A DNA stretch of 64,000 nucleotides, from NCBI GenBank assembly GCA_013407085.1, contig JACCGJ010004933.1, positions 1 to 64,000 on the forward strand. The letters run 5' to 3'. Shown here in pieces: positions 36,601 through 45,100 of this stretch (the stretch's first letter is position 1; every line of letters begins with the position of its first letter). Origin of the DNA: Atriophallophorus winterbourni (lineage: Eukaryota; Platyhelminthes; Trematoda; Plagiorchiida; Microphallidae). A program made the translations under genes and the position numbers. The notes beneath the pieces are model-generated. The model ran no database searches. It was given only the letters and a program-made list of their open reading frames with translations, and was not told the origin of the DNA.

Positions 36601-38334
36601 TAAGAAGTCACTGCGAAGTCTGATCCCTTTGACCCCAACCTAGGAGACGGGTCGCACCGACTGCAGCTAGTTTATATGTATGGTATAAAAGCACAAGCCT
36701 GATCCAGGCAAAGTGCCGTACAGTCAGAGACTGCACGTAGGCGATATTACTGTCAGGTTGCCCAGTCCTAGACAGATATGAGAGGGAAATAGAAATGGTA
36801 GTGAGACCCCATAGTGTTTCAGCATGAAGCTCACTACCCGTGGCCAATCAATTTAGCACGGTGTTAGCCGCGCAGCACAGATGTTCTGTACGATTGCACT
36901 TTATTCGTGTTCACGAATTTTCAGCAATTAAATTAATTTCTCCACAAAGCTGAGAAAAATAGAAATGTATAATATCACACAAGCCTGATCCAGTCAAACT
37001 TTCGCCCAATGAATACTGTACGTGGTCCAAAATACTGTCAGGTTACCTAGGCATAGATTGACATACGAATGAAATTAGAAAATTAAGTTGGAAAATTAAC
37101 GAGGAGATCTCAACGTCGGTTATCAAATTGTCTCGTGCATCTTTAACTCTGAAACAGCCATTGATTGTTTAACCATGTATTGTGCCAGGTAAGGAACAAA
37201 AGAGTTTTTTGAATTTATTAGTTCTTGAATAGGGAATAAAAAAAATTGGCTTCGTGTGGAGGACAAATATTTGCAGGCAACGATGGTCTCGTTCAGCGGA
37301 TGTAAACTATCAGAAGAAATGTTTTCGATGAACCTCTTTCATTCACGGAAGTGACGATCAACAATAGTGTCTCGAATCAAATCCGCGGAGACAGCTCAAT
37401 GTTGAGATAACCTTAATACCTCTTCTGACCAGCAGAAAATCCTTTTCCAGGTGACCAGAAAAAATTACGTGGGGATGCGTATAGCAGGTGTGGAACGATG
37501 GATTAACGGGCATGGCCTCTAGTGTGCTTACGAATTACGCAAGCAGTCGGTCAATGGACGTTGTTTCGCACGTGTACACATAAAAAATTAAGAGATTAAC
37601 ACAGCGTGTAGGTGTATGTGAATCGATTTGCCCTGACCTCGCTTGTCTACCTTAAGTAACTTAAGATATATCAGGTTTATACTTACACCAACGATCTGAC
37701 AAAGCTTCCGTGCCAAGCGAAACGTTACCAACAATCTGTTCTATACTTGAGATGCTCGTTCGTCAAGAGCTTTAAGAATATGACTGTAGCCCATGACCGC
37801 AATCCGATGACTTTGTGTTTATCTGGGTTCTAAAAGTAACAAAATTGAGCGAGTGAAATACTAAATTGCAGTGAAAAAAATGAAAATTCTTCTGGTTCAC
37901 TCTTTGTGTTTTGCTACCAATCCCTAAGTATTCTAGCTGGAGACTTGTACTTTACGTTGCTGATGTTGGTGCTGATTTCCCGTGCGACAAAAGATTATTT
38001 ACAGCTTCCAGTGGTTTACGCTATTTGCAAAAAATTTTTATAGCAAACTTTAGTAGTCTGAATTTAACTACTGCAACCTAGCATCCTACTTAGACTGAAC
38101 GCATAATCACTTAAACCGCTTTGTGGTAATAAAGCAACAGGTAAACACGGGCTCTTTGAGCCTTCGCTGTCTGTTTCTTTCCCTCAACCGGAACTTGATT
38201 CGATCGGTCTCCTCTCAAATTCACTCATACAATTTGACTCGTTTGTCCGTTTTCTTCAGACTGCTCTAGAAACCTTGGGCACCGACACACATTTTCTTGG
38301 ACGACGGTTACGGATTGAATTTGCACAACAATAA
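24411..38334 (+). CDS. RBM19: RBM19/Mrd1 homologue, 3' part of gene (8 exons)
   Basis: The encoded protein matches the order of vertebrate RBM19, a multi-RRM nucleolar protein (yeast Mrd1) needed for pre-rRNA processing in the small-subunit processome. Exons 24411-24613, 24654-24729, 24764-24894, 27024-27248, 29655-30089, 32488-32603, 34730-35201 and 38260-38334 join in frame with GT/AG boundaries, giving about 577 residues. They cover the end of RRM2, RRM3 (SGRLFVRNLSYECTEEDLEK), a conserved linker (AHNWNSLF; SVAVRLALAETQLVNEM), RRM4 (AFLIKNLPVGTT) and the last RRM (LLVKNVAFQATRKELSALF). Vertebrate RRM5 is not represented. The 5' exons (RRM1 and most of RRM2) were not found. Introns are long and repeat-filled. 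Identity is confident; completeness is not. Confidence 0.88.
24654..24729 (+). CDS. RBM19: RBM19 exon: RRM3 RNP2
   Basis: Acceptor TTATTCAG and donor GTAACG. The 76-nt exon encodes SGRLFVRNLSYECTEEDLEK and the start of the next strand, with RNP2 LFVRNL. It joins the previous exon at phase 0 and leaves phase 1. Confidence 0.88.
24764..24894 (+). CDS. RBM19: RBM19 exon: RRM3 RNP1
   Basis: Acceptor ATATTTCAG, donor GTACGT, 131 nt, completing phase 1. It encodes SLSDIHLSYD, then RNP1-like KGIAFVTFVFPADAVNAF. The match to vertebrate RBM19 RRM3 (K-G-F-A-F-V-T-F pattern) is close. Confidence 0.88.
25008..25100 (+). repeat. SINE-like repeat, copy 4 (RBM19 intron)
   Basis: A plus-strand copy with GGGCAACTTGACAGTATCTT, the GCAGTC-type segment and the GGATCAGGCTTGTGCTTTC end. 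Confidence 0.8.
25321..25776 (+). other. Unassigned 151-codon ORF inside an RBM19 intron
   Basis: An open frame in the 2.1-kb intron between 24894 and 27024, same strand as RBM19. The polypeptide has alternating hydrophobic strands; the part around SVQLFVETWIAREMFGFALYY weakly recalls the C-terminal half of a CUB domain. A pyrimidine-rich tract and AG precede 25328, and a CAG|GTGTGG lies near 25711, so it could be an exon of a nested gene. It has no cysteine pattern that would confirm CUB. It may also be chance or a dead repeat. Confidence 0.3.
25777..27023. other. RBM19 intron sequence, nothing recognised
   Basis: AT-rich intron with no supported exon, RNA gene or named repeat. Confidence 0.5.
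27024..27248 (+). CDS. RBM19: RBM19 exon: RRM3 end and conserved linker
   Basis: Acceptor TTTTCAG, donor GTAATC, 225 nt, phase 0 at both ends. It starts GRLLHILPADD (last RRM3 strand), then a Lys-rich stretch and the conserved HNWNSLFVRPDAVATYLA segment that follows RRM3 in RBM19 proteins. Confidence 0.88.
28140..29430 (-). pseudogene. RTE-like LINE RT remnant in RBM19 intron
   Basis: Minus-strand translation, broken by stops, shows the late RT region: VYLGSVVNK near 28510-28540, LLYGSKTWKV near 28350-28380, KLQTFVNN, and the terminal KWGWIRHT motif near 28185. Further upstream (to about 29430) a Lys/Gln-rich segment of the same ORF is recognisable. It is heavily mutated. It differs from the LINE at 30290-31430. 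Confidence 0.72.
29655..30089 (+). CDS. RBM19: RBM19 exon: linker and RRM4
   Basis: Acceptor TTTTTACAG, donor GTAAGT, 435 nt. It encodes GNSSVAVRLALAETQLVNEM (RBM19-specific linker helix), an extra Gly/Arg-rich loop, then RRM4: RNP2 AFLIKNLPVG and RNP1-equivalent GITAIVEYALAQEA. The GITAIVE motif is diagnostic of RBM19 RRM4. Confidence 0.9.
30290..31430 (-). mobile_element. RTE-like LINE 3' half with ATG-repeat tail
   Basis: The minus strand reads MRFAPSKCKVLLQD-type sequence (about 31320-31280), a broken central part, then the C terminus in an open frame (31027-30605: HPGWGQKDENSR and QWQSCC). A 3' UTR follows, ending in an (ATG)n tail seen as CAT repeats at 30290-30312. 3' UTR copies recur at 36670-35720, 39400-39680 and 46530-46710, so this family has been active around these genes. 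Confidence 0.78.
31440..32150. other. RBM19 intron, short CAT repeat
   Basis: A short CAT microsatellite at about 31675-31688 adjoins a sequence that could be another retroelement tail. Nothing else is supported. Confidence 0.4.
32158..32292 (+). repeat. SINE-like repeat, copy 5 (RBM19 intron)
   Basis: A plus-strand copy with the core GGGCAACCTGACAGTATGTT and GTGCGGCAC; the 3' end is diverged. Confidence 0.8.
32488..32603 (+). CDS. RBM19: RBM19 exon: RRM4 end
   Basis: Acceptor TTTCAG, donor GTAAGT, 116 nt. It encodes YEDNVLYVQWLPHGAL, matching the last RRM4 strand (vertebrate L-Y-L-E-W-A-P pattern), then an acidic Asp-rich tail. Leaves phase 2, which the next exon completes. Confidence 0.85.
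33147..33270 (+). repeat. SINE-like repeat, copy 6 (RBM19 intron)
   Basis: A plus-strand copy with the core GGGCAACCTGACAGTATCTT, then the GCGGCACTTTG segment and GGCTTGTG end. Confidence 0.85.
33540..33790 (+). repeat. SINE-like repeat, copy 7, longest
   Basis: This copy shows the whole unit of about 250 bp: 5' part GTGCAATCATGCAG, then GATTGGCCACTGGTAGTGA, a T-rich middle, the core CTGGGCAAACCTGACAG, and the end GCCTGGATCAGACTTGTG. No ORF is present. I see no convincing pair of tRNA A and B boxes, so a tRNA origin is not supported. Confidence 0.85.
34730..35201 (+). CDS. RBM19: RBM19 exon: basic linker and last RRM
   Basis: Acceptor TTTCATAG, donor GTAGGA, 472 nt. It encodes a long charged linker with nuclear-localisation-like basic runs (KAKKRKL, RKYKNKKERIR) and then the final RRM: RNP2 LLVKNVAFQA and RNP1 HRGFAFVEFA. 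Its similarity is to vertebrate RRM6, not RRM5. Confidence 0.9.
35540..35662 (+). repeat. SINE-like repeat, copy 8 (RBM19 intron)
   Basis: A well-preserved 3' half on the plus strand: CTAGGCCTGGGCAACCTGAC through GGATCAGGCTTGTGCTTTC. Confidence 0.87.
35720..36670 (-). mobile_element. RTE-like LINE 3' end, split by another LINE
   Basis: The minus strand reads the ORF C terminus (36670-36600, LLGWGQRDQ motif), then the family 3' UTR, which resumes at about 35850-35720 after an interruption. Between the parts lies plus-strand LINE coding sequence (35850-36300). The arrangement is a nested insertion. Confidence 0.72.
35850..36300 (+). pseudogene. RTE-like LINE RT C-terminal fragment, inserted
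   Basis: The plus strand encodes the typical RTE-group C terminus: VFDQRCLRRIAHVRWQHH near 35898, LGRVLRMKPERLP near 36033, and LPGWGAREGE near 36195, ending with MNRHQWKVC. A stop near 36030 and a frameshift show decay. Confidence 0.82.
36672..36890 (-). repeat. SINE-like repeat, copy 9, near full length
   Basis: A minus-strand copy running from the 3' end (reverse complement of GGATCAGGCTTGTGC) through the core to the 5' part (GGCCACGGGTAGTGAG and GCAATCGTACAG). It supports the unit length inferred from copy 7. Confidence 0.85.
36965..37085 (-). repeat. SINE-like repeat, copy 10
   Basis: A diverged minus-strand copy only about 80 bp from copy 9; the core is recognisable as the reverse complement of CTAGGTAACCTGACAGTATT. 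Confidence 0.75.
37090..38259. other. Last RBM19 intron, 3' part, nothing recognised
   Basis: AT-rich intron sequence without a supported exon or named repeat. Confidence 0.5.
38260..38334 (+). CDS. RBM19: RBM19 terminal exon
   Basis: Acceptor TTTTCTTCAG, 24 codons and a TAA stop at 38332-38334. It encodes LGTDTHFLGRRLRIEFAQQ, matching the last strands of RRM6 (vertebrate S-T-H-L-Y-G-R-R-L pattern), and joins the previous exon at phase 0. The protein ends right after the domain, shorter than the vertebrate tail. Confidence 0.85.
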   Translation, partial: TALETLGTDTHFLGRRLRIEFAQQ

Positions 38335-38874
38335 CCTTGTTCGAACGCTTTGTTCCAATGGTTGTATATATCTCACCCAAGCAATACACTATCCTGATTT
38401 GTACTCTTGTGGGTTCTGTTCTTTTTCCTCTGACCACTTGCTTCAATATCATGTAAATTTCGGTAATCATGCTAATGACAGGGCATACAACGGTAGGTTT
38501 CTAATCTCATCGGCGAAGCAGAGTGACCTTTGCTATGAAAACCATTTTACCCGTAGATGCACTCTATTCCTAGAAGAGAGACCGTCTTAGGTGATGAAAA
38601 CTTTACTGTCAAAGCTCTCTGTCACACAGACAGGTTTTGATGGATGTGTAAGACAATATGCGGTGAAATCACACTCCGTCCTGGCGTAAGGTTAAAGCTG
38701 TTTTCCTCATTTAAGCCTAAGTCTAGAGGCAATTAAAACATCGCATGGTTTTGCAGTTGAACTGAACTGATGACTATCGTCAGCGCACTAAGAAAGTCGT
38801 GCATTAAATCACAGTGAGCCGAAAAATAAATGGGATAATAAAGGATAGACACATTGTTAATGGCGCGCGCTTAC
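38335..38874. other. Convergent 3' interval between two genes
   Basis: Separates the RBM19 stop (38334) from the last supported exon of the giant membrane-protein gene (38875). Both 3' UTRs must fall here, possibly overlapping. If the GTAAGC donor at 38869-38874 is used, a further terminal exon of the minus-strand gene also lies here or beyond; I could not pick one. Confidence 0.6.
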
Positions 38875-39124
38875 ATTGACTGCGATTCCGTTTCGCATCA
38901 CGACCTTTTTTCCGTTGCTCGTTTTCGGGTTTGCTTGAGTCGATTATACTCTTCAACCTGGCCATATGCCACTGAACCAGTTTCTCTTCCTTCACCTTGC
39001 GATACCGGATGATGGAATGGAAGATGAAGCCGCACAAAAGTATAATCAGAATCATCCAGGGGGCATGTGTTCTCACTTGTGTGGTCTCCTGTGTTATCGG
39101 CGCGTTCACTATGAGTATAAAATT
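38875..39124 (-). CDS. Giant Ig protein exon 4: TM helix and tail
   Basis: Acceptor TTTTTTCACAG. Joined to exon 3 it reads SYVK|NFILIVNAP, a natural last Ig strand. Then a short stalk, a transmembrane segment (APWMILIILLCGFIFHSII, about 39062-39004), a stop-transfer RYRKVKEEK, and a strongly basic tail (RKKGRDAKRNRS). A donor GTAAGC at 38869-38874 would end the exon at 38875; without it the frame runs to a stop at 38804 and adds a hydrophobic end, which is less plausible. Confidence 0.8.
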
Positions 39125-42100
39125 CTGTGAAAAATGGAATTATCCATCATATCGATGTTCATGAAATGCTAACAACAATTTATATTCACAGTTGCTCGCG
39201 GTGTGCAATTGTGTTTCAAGTTTTGAAAATTCTGAATTTTACCAATTCGGGTCTTAACGAACACAAAGGGTTGGTGCTTTTTTCCCGTTTATATAAAACG
39301 AGGTTGATCACATTTTACACAATGGTCGTGTTTTGTTGCGTGTTTTATTCGCCGATACCATTTTCAATCATAGCATTACATCGATAGGAAGTGCCGAATG
39401 CTTGAATGCCATACGATCGATACGAAAAATCTTGCATAAATGGGGAAAGGTGGGGTTTAATCAGTAGGAGATGAAGAACAGACATACTGGAATGAGGTGC
39501 CTACACCTCTATTTAAAACATGCATTCAAGCGAATGTTGTGAATGTGTATAGGGACATCACCACGACAGCTTCCGTACAGCTTTCGCTATCACGCATCAT
39601 AACAAGCTTTCCTCGCCACTTTATTTGACAACACGCAAGATTAAGCAAACATTTCTAGAGGATGCTTACAGCAAGATCACTGATCGCGGTTTTGAGACGC
39701 TCAAACGTGACCGGAAAATGTTCAATTTGCACTCGTTTATTCCCGACAAAGTATACCTCAAGCATTAGTGAAGTTAATTCAAAACTGACCTCTCAACCTA
39801 TACCCACTCTTCCATATATAGTGGAATTTCTAAATTCATGTCCAATTTTACGAACGATTGATGAATTATTAGTTTGAATAAAATTTGCTCTTTCAAAGTA
39901 ACAATGCTGTACTAGACCTATGGGAAATCAGTCTCGATCAATTCTCTTGAAACTTGATTGATTACAACTCTGAGGTCTTGTTTTTAACACCGTAAAGATT
40001 TGTCACTGGATGTCTGAATATCGAATAACACAACATCGATGGCACTCCAGTTAACCATGCTTGGTCGATTGCTAACGGGAATACGCTGCACTACACTGTT
40101 ATCAACTTATATCTCCGCATGTACTTTTACTTTTGTGCGACTATCTCCTCCTGGAGGATGAGTCGGCTTCAATGAAGAGTCTTCAGAATTTAGGTACAAA
40201 GCGGCGTCCCCAGCACCATTCCGCATGTATGGGAAACTGTGAATTACTACTCTAAGATAATCTTAGCCGGCAGGCAATCTCATCTCCGACATGGACAGCA
40301 TTTTACCGCTATCGTGTACCAAATGCCTATGCGCTACTTTGGTGTCCTCATTCCCGTCGTTTTACAACCAGCTCATGAGAATATTTGCGACTGAAAACCT
40401 ACCTTGACATAGGATGTGTTGACTGCTCTACACGAGACCAGATAACGTCCGGCATTGGACCGGTTCTCGGGTACAATAACGTTTACACGATTCTCCGAAT
40501 ACACGCGCGGCCATTCCAAGGCTGTTTCGGTCTCTTTTGGTGGGGAAAAGATGGTCACGTCATTATTCTCCGATAGTCCACCAGGCATTTTATAAATACT
40601 GAGAGTTATCTGAATCCGTCTTGTGGAAATGAACGAACAGTCGAGCGATTGTCGCATTTGAATGGATACTGTTTCTAATTCTTTATGGTGAAATACTGGT
40701 TTATCTTTGTAGCTTTCGTGGTAACCCATTTGCGATGTCAACTGTATCGGTTCTGTTCGCTGTACAAATCTTTGGTAAATACCCAATTGGAAATGCTTCT
40801 CGAGCCAAGATCGGTACGCAAGTTTATCGAGAGCGTCTGGGATCAGTTGTGCTTTGCTTTGACACATTACAATGGCGCCGTTCAATTCCGCGCTGAATTT
40901 CACGTGGGCACCGGTCAACTTTGTGGTGAAGCCTTCAACCGCGACTAGCTTGTGGCTCTGAAATTGTCTTATAATCTCTTCGCTATCGGTAGTATTCAAT
41001 GGCAATTTTCGATTGTGGTGAAGGAGAAACAGATCGATTTTAGTTTCAACAAGACGCGTGCCGTTGCTATCGTCGTCTGATTTCTCACAGTATAATTCGT
41101 GAACGGGAACTGCGCAAACAACAAACAAACGTGTATTTGGGATCAGGTTCTCGATAAACTTAGCGTCTCTTGCGTGTGAACTGCTGTTTTGTGTTGAATT
41201 GGGTGTCACAAGCTGAAATTTGCCATCCTCCTGACGAGCGATTTTGATTTTGGGAACGTTTGGTTTGTGTGTAATACAGAGTGGATGCTCACTGCGAGCT
41301 TCCACCATAAGATTATTTTTCATCCCGTCGTTTATTTGATAATGCTTGGTGCAAATGTAATATCCATGATCTGTCTGTTGACTAGTGAGTATGTCCAATC
41401 TGTGCGGTTCACCTTCCTCAATCGGTGGGCTGAGATAAATTAAGTTGTTCCATGCTTTACCACTCGTTTTATTAGCCGTGATTTCTTCAAGCACATCGTT
41501 TGACCCCTCTCGGTACCATCTGACTTCGGTCAAATGAAACCTTCCTGGGGGTTCGCCAGTTTCCACCGGACAAATAATGCTGACTGGTTGCCGTAAGATT
41601 ATCAGCCCTGTCTTGATAAAAACTATGTGATTTGTTTGCCGAATGCTTATTAGAGGTTTCTCAGCACCGAGTTCTGCGTCCACGAGACGAGATTCTTTGA
41701 GATCTTTCAACCTATTGATCACATTTGATAGATTTTTCCAATTTGGCTTTGCCTTGCTCCAACTAGGAAGTCTTGGTCTCAAGTGTGCATTATTAGATTG
41801 AATTGTTTGCCATTGATCAGAAGGATGAATCGATTTTTCGATTGTTTGAACAGGCGAAATCGTTATGCGTTCATGTGGCCATAATATTTTCACGGGATCT
41901 CGGGTGGTCCTTGTATTCATGGTGATCTCACTTAAAGCCTTGCTGTATGGATATGTTCCCGATATTTCTTTCCGTGAAAGATCCACCCGATATTTGTTTG
42001 GTGCGAATGTTAGTGCCGTGGACTTGCGTAACCCGTCTGAAACTCTTGATATATCCTCTTCGAATGCCATATATCTCCTACGTTCTCGTTCCCGTTTTTC

Positions 42101-45100
42101 TCCGAAGCCCTCCTCGTCCCAATTCATTCCTCCTGATCCATAAAACGATCTCTTATTACCCAATGGAAAATATCTAATTTTTGTGTTACTGTCAGTCCGC
42201 GTGCCCAATTCTGTATCGTGAATTCGACCGCTAGTTGAAATTTCACCGAGTCGAGTGTTTCCTATCTCTCTAAAATGCATTGACATGTTACTGTTGGTCC
42301 AACTCATGGGGTCATGTGTAACAAGTTGCTTCTTGGAGTATCCGGGTAAAATCTTGAAAGTTTCGTGATGAACATTTCTTCGAATTGCGATATCTAGATC
42401 GTGTTCTTCGTGACTCCTTTGAAACTGTATGCCACCCATGGTTACTTCTGGTTTCGGCACCTTGTATAATTTTTTAAATGATTCCAAAACACGATCATCT
42501 ACGAACAGTTTTTGAAAAGTGCGATTTCTAATCGGTTGTGCGGCGTTGTTATCTACCTCGAATTTACCGGATTCGTCTGTCTGTGGCTCACTGTTATCTT
42601 CCAACGGTTGTGCAAAGCGATCGAAGACAATACTAATACTGAATACGCTTGTTGCTGTTGTCGTGTTAGCTCCACAACGACAGGTCATTTGACAGCTAAA
42701 CAAATATGTACCCTCGCGTGGTAATCGATCTAAGGGCAAGTAGTCAGATTGGCTAAATGTGCTACCCATCAGGTGAACCTCACTACCCACGGCAAGTTGA
42801 GGTATGGGACCAGCAATCCACTTCCAAACGACCTGTTTCTTTTCACATGTGACGTTCGTCTCACACCGAATTTTGTCCGTGATTGAATAGGCGTATTTTC
42901 GGGGTTCCAACCAAATCCATGCATTGTAGGTACATTGAATAAGGGGACCTTCCATTTGCTTTTCTAACGGCGAGTGTTTGCTGGTGCTGTGGTATTTACA
43001 GCCGATAACATCAAGTTTGGTTAGCATCGTAGCGAACTCTCTAAAGTCAGTTTGCGCTATCACAATACTTGATTTTTGACTTGGAGATGATGTGGTTCGT
43101 ACAATACCCCGGTTGACTGTCTCCTTGACTCCGAATTCTGGTACAATCTGTACATATCCTCGTGGCCTTTCGTCCGGCAACGTAGTCCAGAGGATGCAAC
43201 GTAAATGAATGGGCGAATTCAAAGCCACATTCTGGCGACTGTTTTGCCATTCGAACGCGCCGTTCTCCACTCGATATGCAAATGCCAGTCCAGACGATGA
43301 TCCGAAGAAGCGGTGCGTTCGCAGTGAAGTGTACACGTGCGATTTGTTCGTGAAACCAGCGGAGCAAAAGTACTCACCAGTGTCGAATTCCTGAAGCGAA
43401 ATGGGAATAATATTAGTGCATTGTATGCTTGTTACAAAACACACAAGCTGGTCATAACGAGCTTATATTGTAAATCTGCGAATTAATTAATTGTCACACC
43501 ACATACTTATTGCTCGCGTGCAACGTACACGCAGCAATCTCCTGATATTATCCGACCGAGGTTTTTCATATTTTATTAACTGGTTTTCTAAGCTAAATGG
43601 CATCATTCGAACATGAAGATGGTTTGCGCTTCATTTCTAATTAATTTCTTGTATAATTTTGTATAACTGAATTTACTGTCCATAGTTGAAATACGAATGC
43701 GCAAGTTATATAAGCGGATTGTAGGGTGGAATTACTAAGCATCAACATATACAGTTTGTTCTTGAAAATCCTTTCACTACATTGGCATTGTATATTTCAC
43801 ATTCTCACCGAAACTGTCGTCGGTTCTTCTATTCGGTGCGCTTTTGTTTCTTATGGAACTCTTTACCATCAGACGCTGTACAATCATATAGTGAAAGGAT
43901 TTTCAAGAACAAACTGTATATGTTGATGCTTAGTAATTCCACCCTACAATATGTGTATATAACTTAATTTAGCAACTTCGCACGATATTTATCCTGACGA
44001 ATATTTTTCAATCATATGACATTTTTCTGACTACAAAACCTGTCGATCTTCTCTCAATTTTTTTATAGATTTATTGTCCTTATACGAATATCCTATGGTG
44101 TTGTACAGCTACAAGCTTTTTATACCATAAATTAACAGCTCTTTCCTAGTTTAACCACAACAGACTGAACGAAAACTTGCCGCATTAGCGCACCGTTTAT
44201 CTTTAATAGGTGGGATTAGTTCAATATGAAAATCAATCCTTTGATAATTCTAGCAGAGGCCATGACATACGTTACATTAATAAGAAACTTACATTTGTCC
44301 TCAATAGACTAACGTATGCCGAGTATTCCTGTTCCTCGTGTTCACTCATAACTCGAATCGTGGATATTTGGACAAATGACCACCAGCCAATCGGATTGAA
44401 CCGGAACTCGTCGGTGCCCCAATCCACTCGGTACCGTTTAGCCGTGAAGCTGATGGATAAAAGTGACGTGTCCATCTTCAGCCATTCGTAGGTACTGGCT
44501 CTGTGGATGCTGATGTATCTTATTGGATTTGTTGTCGCGGATCGGAAGGTACATACCAGAGTGACATGTATACTTTCCTCTAGATCAATAAAACGGTGTT
44601 GATCATGCGCATCTGCATGACTTTTGCGATTATCCCATTCTAATGTAGTGACCTTTTGAACGTTTTCAAATCGACATCTTAGCTTCACTTTCCCGTATAA
44701 CATTCCACCTACTATACTTCCTATAGGTTGGTAGACCACTGAGGTCATATAATCCGTATAGTGAACAGCCTTGGGTGGCAACAGTTGTTCATTCTTCAGC
44801 GCTGGGTGAATTTCTTCGAATACTTCGTGATAATCATCCAGCTGCTTGTGTAACCATCGTGGCGTGACCTTCAATTGTTGAATAGAAGGCTGCTCACGGA
44901 GTGGATAAGCAGCAACACGACATTTCCAGCTGTGTCCTTTTTGGTCGTACGAAAAATCAAGTATCCTCGGTTTGAACCAAAATCGGATAACATGAAGTGA
45001 ACTGGATAAATACCGCGAGGTATCGGGAATCCTGTCACGACTTTCTGGAGAAGCATCAATCGTTTGACAAAATACATGTGCGTTGAAATCATCCAATCGT

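Larger units (their letters stand above)
43391..44292. other. Intron 2 of giant gene
   Basis: Contains the long foldback 43704-43965 with a LINE ORF end inside. The remainder shows nothing I can name. Confidence 0.65.

Noticed and set aside
44210..44491. 93-codon plus-strand ORF
   Set aside because: Antisense of exon 2 of the giant gene.
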